Shown piece by piece: positions 23,907 through 31,083 of a DNA stretch of 33,104 nt; position 1 is the stretch's first letter; every line of letters begins with the position of its first letter. Position numbers and translations under genes: made by a program. The stretch covers positions 1 through 33,104 of the forward strand of contig CAYSPM010000011.1 in assembly GCA_964432925.1 (NCBI GenBank), given 5' to 3'. The notes below the pieces were generated by a model. It was not told the DNA's origin and searched no databases. It was given only the letters and a program-made list of their open reading frames with translations. The DNA is from CAYNTC01 sp964432925. GTDB taxonomy: Bacteria; Planctomycetota; Phycisphaerae; Sedimentisphaerales; Anaerobacaceae.

Positions 23907-26594
23907 ATGTCTCATCGAGAATTGCTACTAAAAACGATTGTGTTTCTTGCCATTTGCAATACATCAGTTCTATCTGCCGATTCTATCTCCACGACCGTTG
24001 GGCAGGAGTTCACAATCAGCCTCGATTCAAACCCATCCACGGGTTATGAATGGATTCTTGTATCATCTTTGCCGGATTGGTTAGAACTCGTCGGGCACGA
24101 ATACACACCAACGAATCCTAATCTGATAGGCGGAGGGGGCATAGAGGAATGGACATTCAAGGCCACAAATACAGGAAGTACGACTCTCACTTTTCATTAT
24201 CTAAGACCATGGGAGACAGAAGTGCCCCCTTTACAGATATATGAGGCCCAGGTTATCGCTCAAGATGACCGGGACGCACAGGACCTGGTCAGCGGCAATT
24301 TAATTCAGTTCAACGACAACGGTGCTTGGTGTTGGTATCAGGATGAGCGTGCCGTTATTGATATAATGGGTGGTAAGTTGATTATCGGTTCCGATGCAAG
24401 CGGCTCTGGCGTGGGTGGCTCGTCCCGCAATGGTAACATTGAAGTGGTCATCTTTGATCTTAAAACAGGATTATTGCGAAGATTTACGCTCATGGAAACC
24501 AGTTGCGATGACCATAACGCCCCTGCGTTTCTGGTCCGACCGGATGGTAAATACCTTGTGCTTTACGCCAAACACTACGATGATTCCAGTCGCTATCGTA
24601 TTTATGACGGTAATAATTGGACTGAGCAGCAGAAATTCGATTGGAACAGCATCCCAGGTGGAACTGATTTTTCAACCACATATTCTAATCTCTTCTATCT
24701 TTCAGCCGAAGATAAAGTTTACAACATCGTCCGATGCTACGCCCGCAGCCCGAATTTGATGGTTTCCACCGACCTTGGCCAGACGTGGTCCTATGGCGGC
24801 TTATTAACGGAGCCGGACAGAAGCATCGGTTATGTTAACGGATATTTCAAATATTCAAGCAACGGTGTCGATCGCATTGACTTTGTTTGCACCGAGCATC
24901 ATCCCCGTGATTATAATACGAGCATTTATCACGGCTACATTTGGAACGGCCAGAGCTTCAATTCATACGGCATCCTGATGGATAGCGACATCTCCGACAA
25001 GTCTGCCGCAAAACCTGCCGATTTTACGCTCGTTTTCGCAGCCAATACGTATGTCCAGGGCATAAAGATGACACGTTGCTGGACCATCGATCTTCAATCG
25101 TACGGGGACGGTACCATTGCCACGATTTTCAAAGCGAGGGCGAACAATTCTCAATATGATCACCGCTTCTTTTACGCTCGCTTTGACGGTTTGAACTGGA
25201 CCTCGACGTATTTGGGAAAAGCTGGGTCGAAATTGTATTATAGTGAACAAGACTACACCGGTTTGGCAGCGCTGCACCCCAACGACCCGAACACCATCTA
25301 CATTTCAACGCCCTTCGATCCTCGCGATGATGCGGACCTGGAAGTACATGAAATCTTTAAAGGAGTCACCGATGACCACGGAGCAACTTGGACCTGGACA
25401 CCTATAACCCGAAAATCTGTCCGTGACAACCTTCGCCCAATTGTTCCAGCCTGGGACGGGGAAAACACCGCTTTACTATGGTGGCGGGGAACCTATTACA
25501 CCGCTCAGATATTTGACGCTGCTGTCGTCGGCATTTTAGATCGCCCCTCGGAAACGCTCAGCCCGATGAGCTATGTGGATGCTACGAATATCAATACCAC
25601 GTTCTCGACTGGTGCACCGCTAATGACGACCGGACCAGATTCCTATAGGGGACCGGCAGATGACCAGTGGCATGAACGAACCGGTTTTGGAAATGGTGGT
25701 TCCGTGCTGACCTCAGCCGAGCTTGACGGAGAGGATGCGCCTGCCCTTAAAACACAGGTGATGGTGCCTGAGGCAGGGACGTATGATGTCTGGGTCAATT
25801 TCTGGGCGAATCCGGATGAGGATTGGAGGATCAAAGCAGGATTATCCGAGAGCGAAATGCAAGTATTCCGGCAGATGGCTTGTAAGCAGGTAGAGCAGGG
25901 CGCCCATGATGTTGCTATCGTACTGACCGGCGATGGCAATACGTTTCTTTATCAAACTTATCTCGGCCGTGTGCAGATATCGGATAGCAACGCTTTCGAG
26001 GTTTTTGTAGACGATTATGCAATCCAGACCGGTACAGGAGCTACACTGATAGGCAGCGTTGCCCGTACCTGGTATGATGGCATAAGCTACGCCAGTGTAG
26101 ATATTGATATAACTCATGTAGAAGATTTTGAAAGTGGCGATTTCAGCCGACTCCCATGGGAGCATAGTGGAGATGCAACTTGGAGAATTTCTTCGGAGCA
26201 GACTTACAATGGCACGTATAGTGCTCAAGCAGGCCAGATCGGCTATCAAGAAAGCTCCACGATGGAAGTTACACTTGATTGTGTAGCAGGCAACATAACT
26301 TTCTATTATAAGGTCTCTTCTGAACGGGATTGTGGCTATCTAAAATTTTACATCGATGGGGTAAGGCAGGGGCAATGGTCTGGTGAGCAAGGTTGGATGG
26401 AGGCATCTTTTCTTGTAACGCAGGGGACTAAGACATTCACGTGGACGTATTTCGTCCTTCGTAGTATTTCCATTCTCCGTAGTACTACTACGAAGGATGA
26501 AACTACGGAGAATGGATCAGAAGATAATTCTATGTCTAATGATTCTGGCACTGCGTGGATAGACGATATAATTTTTCCCGTTGCACTCGATTAG
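23907..26594 (+). CDS. Secreted protein: chagasin-type inhibitor domain + BNR beta-propeller + jelly-roll domains
   Basis: An 895-residue exported protein (signal peptide 1-24, ending VLSAD). Residues 25-118 form a chagasin-like domain (inhibitor family I42, which blocks papain-type cysteine peptidases), with all three loops: NPSTGYEW, GGGG and RPWE. Residues about 125-545 match BNR-repeat proteins: FNDNGAWCWYQDERAV, then Asp-boxes STDLGQTW and TDDHGATW. This beta-propeller group includes sialidase-like and ulvan-lyase-like folds, so polysaccharide binding or cleavage is plausible, but no catalytic set can be assigned. Residues 550-730 look like a carbohydrate-binding beta-sandwich. Residues 735-895 form a MAM-like jelly roll (DFESGDFS...IDGVRQGQW...AWIDDIIFP) interrupted by a foreign 22-23 residue segment. 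ATG 23907 has GAAGGA eight bases upstream. The gene converges on the GH99-like gene. Confidence 0.75.
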   Translation: MSHRELLLKTIVFLAICNTSVLSADSISTTVGQEFTISLDSNPSTGYEWILVSSLPDWLELVGHEYTPTNPNLIGGGGIEEWTFKATNTGSTTLTFHYLRPWETEVPPLQIYEAQVIAQDDRDAQDLVSGNLIQFNDNGAWCWYQDERAVIDIMGGKLIIGSDASGSGVGGSSRNGNIEVVIFDLKTGLLRRFTLMETSCDDHNAPAFLVRPDGKYLVLYAKHYDDSSRYRIYDGNNWTEQQKFDWNSIPGGTDFSTTYSNLFYLSAEDKVYNIVRCYARSPNLMVSTDLGQTWSYGGLLTEPDRSIGYVNGYFKYSSNGVDRIDFVCTEHHPRDYNTSIYHGYIWNGQSFNSYGILMDSDISDKSAAKPADFTLVFAANTYVQGIKMTRCWTIDLQSYGDGTIATIFKARANNSQYDHRFFYARFDGLNWTSTYLGKAGSKLYYSEQDYTGLAALHPNDPNTIYISTPFDPRDDADLEVHEIFKGVTDDHGATWTWTPITRKSVRDNLRPIVPAWDGENTALLWWRGTYYTAQIFDAAVVGILDRPSETLSPMSYVDATNINTTFSTGAPLMTTGPDSYRGPADDQWHERTGFGNGGSVLTSAELDGEDAPALKTQVMVPEAGTYDVWVNFWANPDEDWRIKAGLSESEMQVFRQMACKQVEQGAHDVAIVLTGDGNTFLYQTYLGRVQISDSNAFEVFVDDYAIQTGTGATLIGSVARTWYDGISYASVDIDITHVEDFESGDFSRLPWEHSGDATWRISSEQTYNGTYSAQAGQIGYQESSTMEVTLDCVAGNITFYYKVSSERDCGYLKFYIDGVRQGQWSGEQGWMEASFLVTQGTKTFTWTYFVLRSISILRSTTTKDETTENGSEDNSMSNDSGTAWIDDIIFPVALD
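26451..26519 (+). repeat. In-frame palindromic repeat element inside a coding region
   Basis: Four arms lie in the order A-B-A'-B'. A (26454-26465, GTCCTTCGTAGT) pairs with A' (26487-26498); B (26470-26483, CCATTCTCCGTAGT) pairs perfectly with B' (26502-26515). It adds about 66-69 bases, a multiple of three, so the frame is kept. The encoded segment (FVLRSISILRSTTTKDETTENG) interrupts the conserved end of the jelly roll (expected reading WTYxxDNSMSNDSGTAWIDDI). It looks like a small mobile palindrome of the type that inserts into genes. Confidence 0.75.
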
Positions 26595-26842
26595 TGTGCG
26601 GTTGGTTTGTTGATCAGTTAGAATTCCCAAAATTTTTTGGGGGCTGATATGGTTCATATAGAATAAATGCGTTTCATTTGTTTACTACGCTTTCCAGGAA
26701 GATGACGTTAAGACGAGTTAAGCCTAGCCTGCCCGAGGGCGTCGCGGAGTCTTAGTCGTGCCAGGGGATGTAATTGTTGCTGATGGTGTCATCATTTTCC
26801 CGCGTGGACACGCTTTGTGTTAAGTATGGTCGGTGATTGTTG

Positions 26843-28231
26843 TTATCGACCGCCATGAGGAGATAAAGGCCAAGTGTCCAGACCATTTTCTGGATCGTAG
26901 CTCTTTAGCCAGTATTCAGCTAACATGGCCATATCCAGCAAGTCGACCCTACAATCTCCATTGAGATCAGGAGGCTTGGCTCCCTCGCAGCGGACAATGT
27001 CACTGCAAGTGGCTATCTCATACATGCAGGTAAGCTCACCAAGCCACTTAAAGAAAGCATCGCCATATTCTTGAAGTACGACCGCTGCCATTCCCTCAGT
27101 ATAGCCATTCCAGGAATTATACATTAGCCCATCCTGACCAAAGTCCTGAACCATCTCGGTAAGGGCTTGCATCCAGGTAGTATTGAGACCATATTGCACA
27201 GAATCTGGGAATACAATATGTGCGTCATAGCCTGGTGAAACATCCATCAAAAAGGGAATGCCTGTATTAGCCCAACCTTGGGAAAACCTGCGTTTCCAAT
27301 CTATCAGATGCTGGTCATTGGACGAGCCTACCCAGACCTCAGGAATGAAGCACATGATGCCCAGAATGGAATCTTGCTGTTTTAAGTAGTAAGCCGTCGA
27401 GCCATACGAGGGTCTAAATTTGCCTGGCGCGTAGGTACCAGGAGGAAGAGCATCGATAAAAAAGCCAACTTCAATACCGGTCTGCCGCAGCACTTCTTCA
27501 GCGATGGAATCAAAACCTCTGGCAAAAGCAGAGTGGTCGTATGAGCCGAGCTGATTGGAAGATGCATGAATTATCGTGATCGCATATTTCGGCTCACCAT
27601 TGCGGTTGTAGACACGTGCCCAACTATTTTGCCCTCGGTGTTGCTTAATGTAGCGGTTGATTAAATTAACGATCTGGCTGACAGTTCCCGGTGCCACCTG
27701 GTCGCCCCAGGTAGGAAACTCGTTCTTGAAACTCCAGTCCGCACGCGATTCGATAAACGGAATGACCAAAATGTGCTTGCTTTTCACGGCTGCAAAGAGT
27801 TCATCGTGGGACTTCGGAGAACACTGCATTGGCGCCCAGAGTGACCAGCCAATGGAGCATGGCAGGAAGTCCTCGCCCCAGGAGGACATAACAGTAACAT
27901 TTATGCCCGCTTCGATCATTCTATCTATGACAAAGTCTCGGTTCTGCTGGCTATCGGCCCAATTCAGATGCCGCGAGTCTTCCGGATGAACCGTGTAAAG
28001 AGACATATTCGAGCCTGGACCGCAGTCGTATGGAGCGCTTCCATCTCTGGCCTGGCCTGGAAAAAACAGCGTTGCCTTTATGTGGTGCTGTTCAAAGCCC
28101 TCATTTGCCAGCAGACCCCAGCGCGAATCAGCATCCGCTGCTATCGATGTAGACTCAAATAGTTGGCTACAGACAACAACTACTGCCAAGGAAAAAATGA
28201 ATATAAATGAAATTATGTTAGCGTTTTTCAT
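26843..28231 (-). CDS. Secreted DUF5010 / GH99-like putative glycoside hydrolase with C-terminal dockerin-like motif
   Basis: A 462-residue exported protein: signal peptide (ISFIFIFSLAVVVVCSQLF) followed by a barrel-like domain (residues about 40-400). Motifs such as WSLWAPMQC, VIPFIESRADW, MCFIPEVW, FLMDVSPGYDAH and MYNSWNGYTEG resemble the GH99/GH71 clan and DUF5010 proteins, where the last motif parallels the NEW-x-EG region near the active site. Whether it hydrolyses a mannan-like or other glycan cannot be read. Residues about 430-450 (PDLNGDCRVDLLDMAMLAEYWL region) form one dockerin-like calcium loop, DxNxDxxVxxxD, with all ligand positions present. ATG 28231 has AGGAGG (28240-28245) eight bases upstream. 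The promoter and a small upstream ORF are listed separately. It converges on the chagasin-propeller gene across 248 bases in which I see no convincing terminator. Confidence 0.6.
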   Translation of the reverse strand: MKNANIISFIFIFSLAVVVVCSQLFESTSIAADADSRWGLLANEGFEQHHIKATLFFPGQARDGSAPYDCGPGSNMSLYTVHPEDSRHLNWADSQQNRDFVIDRMIEAGINVTVMSSWGEDFLPCSIGWSLWAPMQCSPKSHDELFAAVKSKHILVIPFIESRADWSFKNEFPTWGDQVAPGTVSQIVNLINRYIKQHRGQNSWARVYNRNGEPKYAITIIHASSNQLGSYDHSAFARGFDSIAEEVLRQTGIEVGFFIDALPPGTYAPGKFRPSYGSTAYYLKQQDSILGIMCFIPEVWVGSSNDQHLIDWKRRFSQGWANTGIPFLMDVSPGYDAHIVFPDSVQYGLNTTWMQALTEMVQDFGQDGLMYNSWNGYTEGMAAVVLQEYGDAFFKWLGELTCMYEIATCSDIVRCEGAKPPDLNGDCRVDLLDMAMLAEYWLKSYDPENGLDTWPLSPHGGR

Positions 28232-28282
28232 CTTAATTGCCTCCTATTGATAACAATGTTTAAAGCCCTGCTATCTCTGGAT

Positions 28283-28324
28283 TCATAATTCATAGTATCG
28301 ATTTAAGATTAACCAGGATTTCAT
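28283..28324 (-). CDS. 13-codon upstream ORF in the leader of the GH99-like gene
   Basis: ATG 28324 is preceded at four bases by AGGAGGGG (28329-28336), one of the best ribosome binding sites in the window, and encodes MKSWLILNRYYEL before TGA. It lies downstream of the promoter and ends 51 bases before the main ATG. It could be a leader peptide whose translation tunes the main gene, or a decayed start. The sequence is rich in Leu, Tyr and Asn but has no run of a single amino acid, so classic attenuation is not obvious. Confidence 0.4.
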   Translation of the reverse strand: MKSWLILNRYYEL

Positions 28325-28371
28325 TTGTCCCCTCCTGCATTCAAATACAGAATGGTTACTTTTTCAAGCCA

Positions 28372-28401
28372 ACTATAACATTATTGGAGGCCATGAGTCA
28401 A
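28372..28401 (-). promoter_or_regulatory. Sigma-70-type promoter of the GH99-like gene
   Basis: On the minus strand TTGACT (28396-28401) and TATAGT (28372-28377) are 18 bases apart; each matches consensus at five of six positions. Transcription would start near 28365, giving a leader of about 134 bases that contains the 13-codon ORF. Only about 95 bases separate it from the end of pheS. Confidence 0.6.
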
Positions 28402-28496
28402 GCGAATTGAGGCAGAAACTCAACTGTTGCAGAAGTAATGGCAAGACCAAGTGCACAAATATCATTGAAACTTGAATTTGGAATTTGTATAAAATA

Positions 28497-29492
28497 TCAG
28501 AATTGATCGAGGAAGCGCAGGTCGTTCTCGAAGAATAGGCGGATATCAGTAATGCCGTACTTACGCATGGCAAGACGCTCTATGCCAAAGCCGAAGGCCC
28601 AGCCGGTATACTTTTCACTGTCAATATCGACAGCGTCAAAGACATTCGGATCAACCATGCCGCAGCCGCCCATCTCTACCCAGCTCTCCTTGCCGGTCTT
28701 ATCTGCTAAGAGCAAATCTACTTCGCCACTTGGCTCGGTGAATGGGAAAAAACTCGGCCTAAATCGCCACTTCGTCTCAGGACCGAAAAAGACATGAATG
28801 AACTGCTCGATGGTCGTCTTCAGATCCACCATGCTGACGCCTTCATCGACAACCAGCGCTTCGAGCTGATGGAACATGTACATGTGCGTTGCATCGACCG
28901 TATCCGGCCGATAGACACGGCCGGGCGCAACAACCCGGATAGGTGGTTTCTTGCCTTCCATGACGCGGATTTGAATCGTTGAAGTCTGGCTACGAAGCAG
29001 TGTATTATCATCAATATAAAAGTTATCCGCAGGATCCCTTGCGGGATGTTCCGGCCCTATGTTAAGCGCAACAAAATTGTGCCACTCATCTTCGATCTCC
29101 GGCCCATAAGCCACATCAAAACCCATCCGGCCAAATATCTCCAGCAATTCATTCAGGGTCTGTGTAATAATATGGGGTCTGCCTATCTGAACGGGCTTAC
29201 CAGGTAACGTGACATCTATTAACTCACCCGGCTTCTGCTGTGCTTGAAGTAAATTATCCTTTAGCTTTTCAAAATCAGCGGTAACCTGCTTCTTTATACT
29301 ATTTGCGAGTTGACCAGCCTCGGGCCTTTGTTCGGCTGGCAGTGTCCCTAACTGTGTGAGCATCTGCGTGATTTGGCCTTTGCGGGCGAGGTACTTTATG
29401 CGAAAGGCCTCCAGAGCCTTAAGGTCGGTGACAGCCTTTAGGTCGTTGAGGGCTTCTTTGCTAATCTTTTCGAACTGTTCAACCATCTTCAC
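28497..29492 (-). CDS. pheS: Phenylalanine--tRNA ligase alpha subunit
   Basis: PheS is the catalytic subunit of the (alpha-beta)2 enzyme that charges tRNA-Phe. It has an N-terminal coiled coil (residues about 1-95) and the class II core: IEDEWHNFVALN, motif 2 (PGRVYRPDTVDATHMYMFHQ), FFPFTEPSGEVD, and motif 3 (GWAFGFGIERLAMRKYGI). The length of 331 residues is normal. The start is GTG 29492; an ATG two codons in (29486) is equally possible, and neither has a strong ribosome binding site, so it may depend on coupling to rplT 65 bases upstream. It is the last gene of the thrS-infC-rpmI-rplT-pheS cluster. The beta subunit gene pheT, which usually follows, is absent here; an unrelated secreted protein gene comes next. 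Confidence 0.95.
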   Translation of the reverse strand: MKMVEQFEKISKEALNDLKAVTDLKALEAFRIKYLARKGQITQMLTQLGTLPAEQRPEAGQLANSIKKQVTADFEKLKDNLLQAQQKPGELIDVTLPGKPVQIGRPHIITQTLNELLEIFGRMGFDVAYGPEIEDEWHNFVALNIGPEHPARDPADNFYIDDNTLLRSQTSTIQIRVMEGKKPPIRVVAPGRVYRPDTVDATHMYMFHQLEALVVDEGVSMVDLKTTIEQFIHVFFGPETKWRFRPSFFPFTEPSGEVDLLLADKTGKESWVEMGGCGMVDPNVFDAVDIDSEKYTGWAFGFGIERLAMRKYGITDIRLFFENDLRFLDQF

Positions 29493-29557
29493 GTAAACAA
29501 TGCGCTCTATCTCAAACGCTATGATACACCGCCTGTAACCGAAGGCAAGTGACAGGT

Positions 29558-29917
29558 CTATGAACCTGCTGCGGCATTGGCAGCTTCAACAATAGCATCG
29601 AAACCCTGCGGATCATCGATGGCAATTTCACTTAGCATCTTTCGATTCAAAGTGATGTTGGCTTTTTTGCAACTGTTGATGAACTGGCTGTACCGTATAC
29701 CCCGCTGCCGACAGGCTGCGCTTAGGCGAATAATCCAAAGACCACGGAAGTCACGCTTTCTCCGTTTGCGGTCGATTCGGGCATTGACATCCGCTCGCAC
29801 GGCAGCCTCTTTGGCCATGCTATACAGATGACCCGCGGGACCACGATGACCTTTTACGGCCTTTAAGACTCGTTTCCTCGCCTTGCGCCTTGCGGCACCT
29901 TTTCTAACTCTTGGCAT
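29558..29917 (-). CDS. rplT: 50S ribosomal protein L20
   Basis: A 119-residue very basic protein with the universal L20 start (PRVRKGAARRKARKRVLK), the FRGLWIIRLSAACRQRGI core and KKANITLNRKMLSEIAI. L20 binds 23S rRNA early in large-subunit assembly and in several bacteria represses its own operon by binding mRNA. AAGGAAAG lies five bases before ATG 29917. It follows rpmI after 122 bases; I could not identify a specific L20-binding leader. Confidence 0.97.
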   Translation of the reverse strand: MPRVRKGAARRKARKRVLKAVKGHRGPAGHLYSMAKEAAVRADVNARIDRKRRKRDFRGLWIIRLSAACRQRGIRYSQFINSCKKANITLNRKMLSEIAIDDPQGFDAIVEAANAAAGS

Positions 29918-30039
29918 ATCAGCTTTCCTTTGAAAGGTTCCAGTTATTAAGCTTGCTGGCGGCAGCTGATTGAAAGCCGAGAAGCAAGCATATTATATTA
30001 TCGCACGTCACCCTGCTGGAGCGTCTGATAGGATGCGAG

Positions 30040-30234
30040 TTATTTACAAAGCTTGGTTCTGACCGTCTTGGCTGACGAACCTGTCATTATTACTGAACTG
30101 TGTGTACGTCTTCGACGTTTTGCATTTTTGCCGCTCATGAGATGACTGCCACCAGCTCGACGGTGTTTGACCTTTCCGGTGGCGGTTGTCTTAATCCTTT
30201 TACTTAATCCCTTGTGGGTTTTCTGTTTCGGCAT
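30040..30234 (-). CDS. rpmI: 50S ribosomal protein L35
   Basis: A 64-residue basic protein with the L35 pattern PKQKTHKGLSKRIKTTATGK near the start and a KAKRRRRT-like basic stretch (KNAKRRRRTHSS) in the middle. Normal length. It lies between infC and rplT as in most bacteria, but with its own promoter and a terminator upstream. The ribosome binding site is weak (GAAAG about ten bases before ATG). Confidence 0.95.
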   Translation of the reverse strand: MPKQKTHKGLSKRIKTTATGKVKHRRAGGSHLMSGKNAKRRRRTHSSVIMTGSSAKTVRTKLCK

Positions 30235-30288
30235 TTAGTTTCTTTCAGCAGAACTGTCTACTAAATACTAAACGGTGCTAAAATATTA

Positions 30289-30317
30289 AGTTTAATCAAC
30301 ATTCAGGCATAGGTCAA
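30289..30317 (-). promoter_or_regulatory. Promoter for rpmI-rplT
   Basis: On the minus strand TTGACC (30312-30317) is followed after exactly 17 bases by TAAACT (30289-30294). The start of transcription would be about 48 bases before rpmI. It comes just after the terminator that ends infC, so the ribosomal protein genes can be expressed separately from thrS-infC. Confidence 0.55.
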
Positions 30318-30339
30318 CACCAGATGTGTAAAATTGGTG

Positions 30340-30366
30340 AAAAAAACCGGCTGTCATCTGACACCG
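30340..30366 (-). terminator. Intrinsic terminator or attenuator between infC and rpmI
   Basis: Reading leftward, CGG-TGTC / GACA-(G)-CCG pairs over seven bases with one bulge and a four-base loop, followed after one G by seven T residues (A run at 30340-30346). It lies 77 bases after the infC stop. The short stem suggests partial readthrough. Confidence 0.55.
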
Positions 30367-30442
30367 CTGACTGCCTCGCCGAATGCTACCAATACACCGC
30401 ACAAGCACGAACATCAAGATTGGAATCCAGCAGATGCGCCGG

Positions 30443-30955
30443 TTATTTGGCCACAAGCAACACAGTCATACGCCTACCGGTCATTCTTGCGGGACGTTCA
30501 ATCTTTGCTAAATCCTCCAAAGATTCGGCAATTTGCCCGAGAATTTCATAGCCATGGTCTCTATGCAACATTTGGCGTCCTCGGAAGAACATTGTGAACT
30601 GCACTTTGTGGCCCTTCTGTAGAAATTCACGAGCATGACCAACCTTGATATTCAGGTCGTGCTTGTCAGTCTCTGGCCTCAGCCGAATCTCTTTTAAGCT
30701 TGTGGCTTGATGGTGCCGTTTGTGAGCCTCACGGATTTTACGCTTTTGCTGATAGAGCCACTTGCCATAATCCATGATGCGACAAACCGGCGGATTACTT
30801 GTTGGGGAAACCTCCACAAGATCTAATCCGATCTGGCGTGCTCTGTCGAGCGCTTCGCCTGTATCCATAATCCCCACCTGATTGTTCAATTCATCAATTA
30901 GCCGAATTACATCGGCTTTTATTCCTCCGTTTATCCTTAAACCGCGTTTACCTAT
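30443..30955 (-). CDS. infC: Translation initiation factor IF-3, probable ATA start
   Basis: IF-3 binds the 30S subunit, prevents premature 50S joining and rejects non-canonical start codons. The protein shows RINGGIKADVIRLID, GLDLVEVSPTSNPPVCRIMDYGKWLY, the basic linker and C-domain motifs KVQFTMFFRGRQM, ending RMTVLLVAK. The first ATG/GTG/TTG in frame (TTG 30889) would delete the conserved N-terminal RINxxI strand. Upstream, the frame stays open but has no ATG, GTG, TTG or CTG before a stop near 31029. The codon ATA at 30955 lies six bases after AAGGTGG and gives (M)GKRGLRINGGIK, matching the family's usual start; length is then 170 residues. Rare AUU-type starts of infC are known to allow IF-3 autoregulation. 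The gene is certain; the ATA start is strong inference. Confidence 0.95.
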   Translation of the reverse strand: MGKRGLRINGGIKADVIRLIDELNNQVGIMDTGEALDRARQIGLDLVEVSPTSNPPVCRIMDYGKWLYQQKRKIREAHKRHHQATSLKEIRLRPETDKHDLNIKVGHAREFLQKGHKVQFTMFFRGRQMLHRDHGYEILGQIAESLEDLAKIERPARMTGRRMTVLLVAK

Positions 30956-30961
30956 ATCGCA

Positions 30962-30968
30962 CCACCTT
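30962..30968 (-). promoter_or_regulatory. Ribosome binding site supporting the infC ATA start
   Basis: AAGGTGG on the minus strand, six bases before ATA 30955; a second purine stretch (GAAAGG) lies just before it. No canonical start codon stands at a suitable distance in the IF-3 frame. Confidence 0.6.
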
Positions 30969-31033
30969 ACCTTTCTGAATATTTGATTAAATAGTAACTT
31001 ATCCCAAAGGGACTTGTTAAATGATAATTAGCC

Positions 31034-31061
31034 ACAATAGTAAATCGCTATCAATTGTCAG
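31034..31061 (-). promoter_or_regulatory. Candidate internal promoter for infC
   Basis: On the minus strand CTGACA (31056-31061) and TATTGT (31034-31039) are 16 bases apart in the 128-base space between thrS and infC. It would give infC a leader of about 80 bases. Moderate match only. Confidence 0.35.
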
Positions 31062-31083
31062 TTACCAAGACCTAATCACTACT

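Noticed and set aside
26632..26650. Palindrome CCCAAAATTTTTTGGG between convergent genes as a terminator
   Set aside because: AT-only core with almost no loop and no T-tract on either side; too weak to call.
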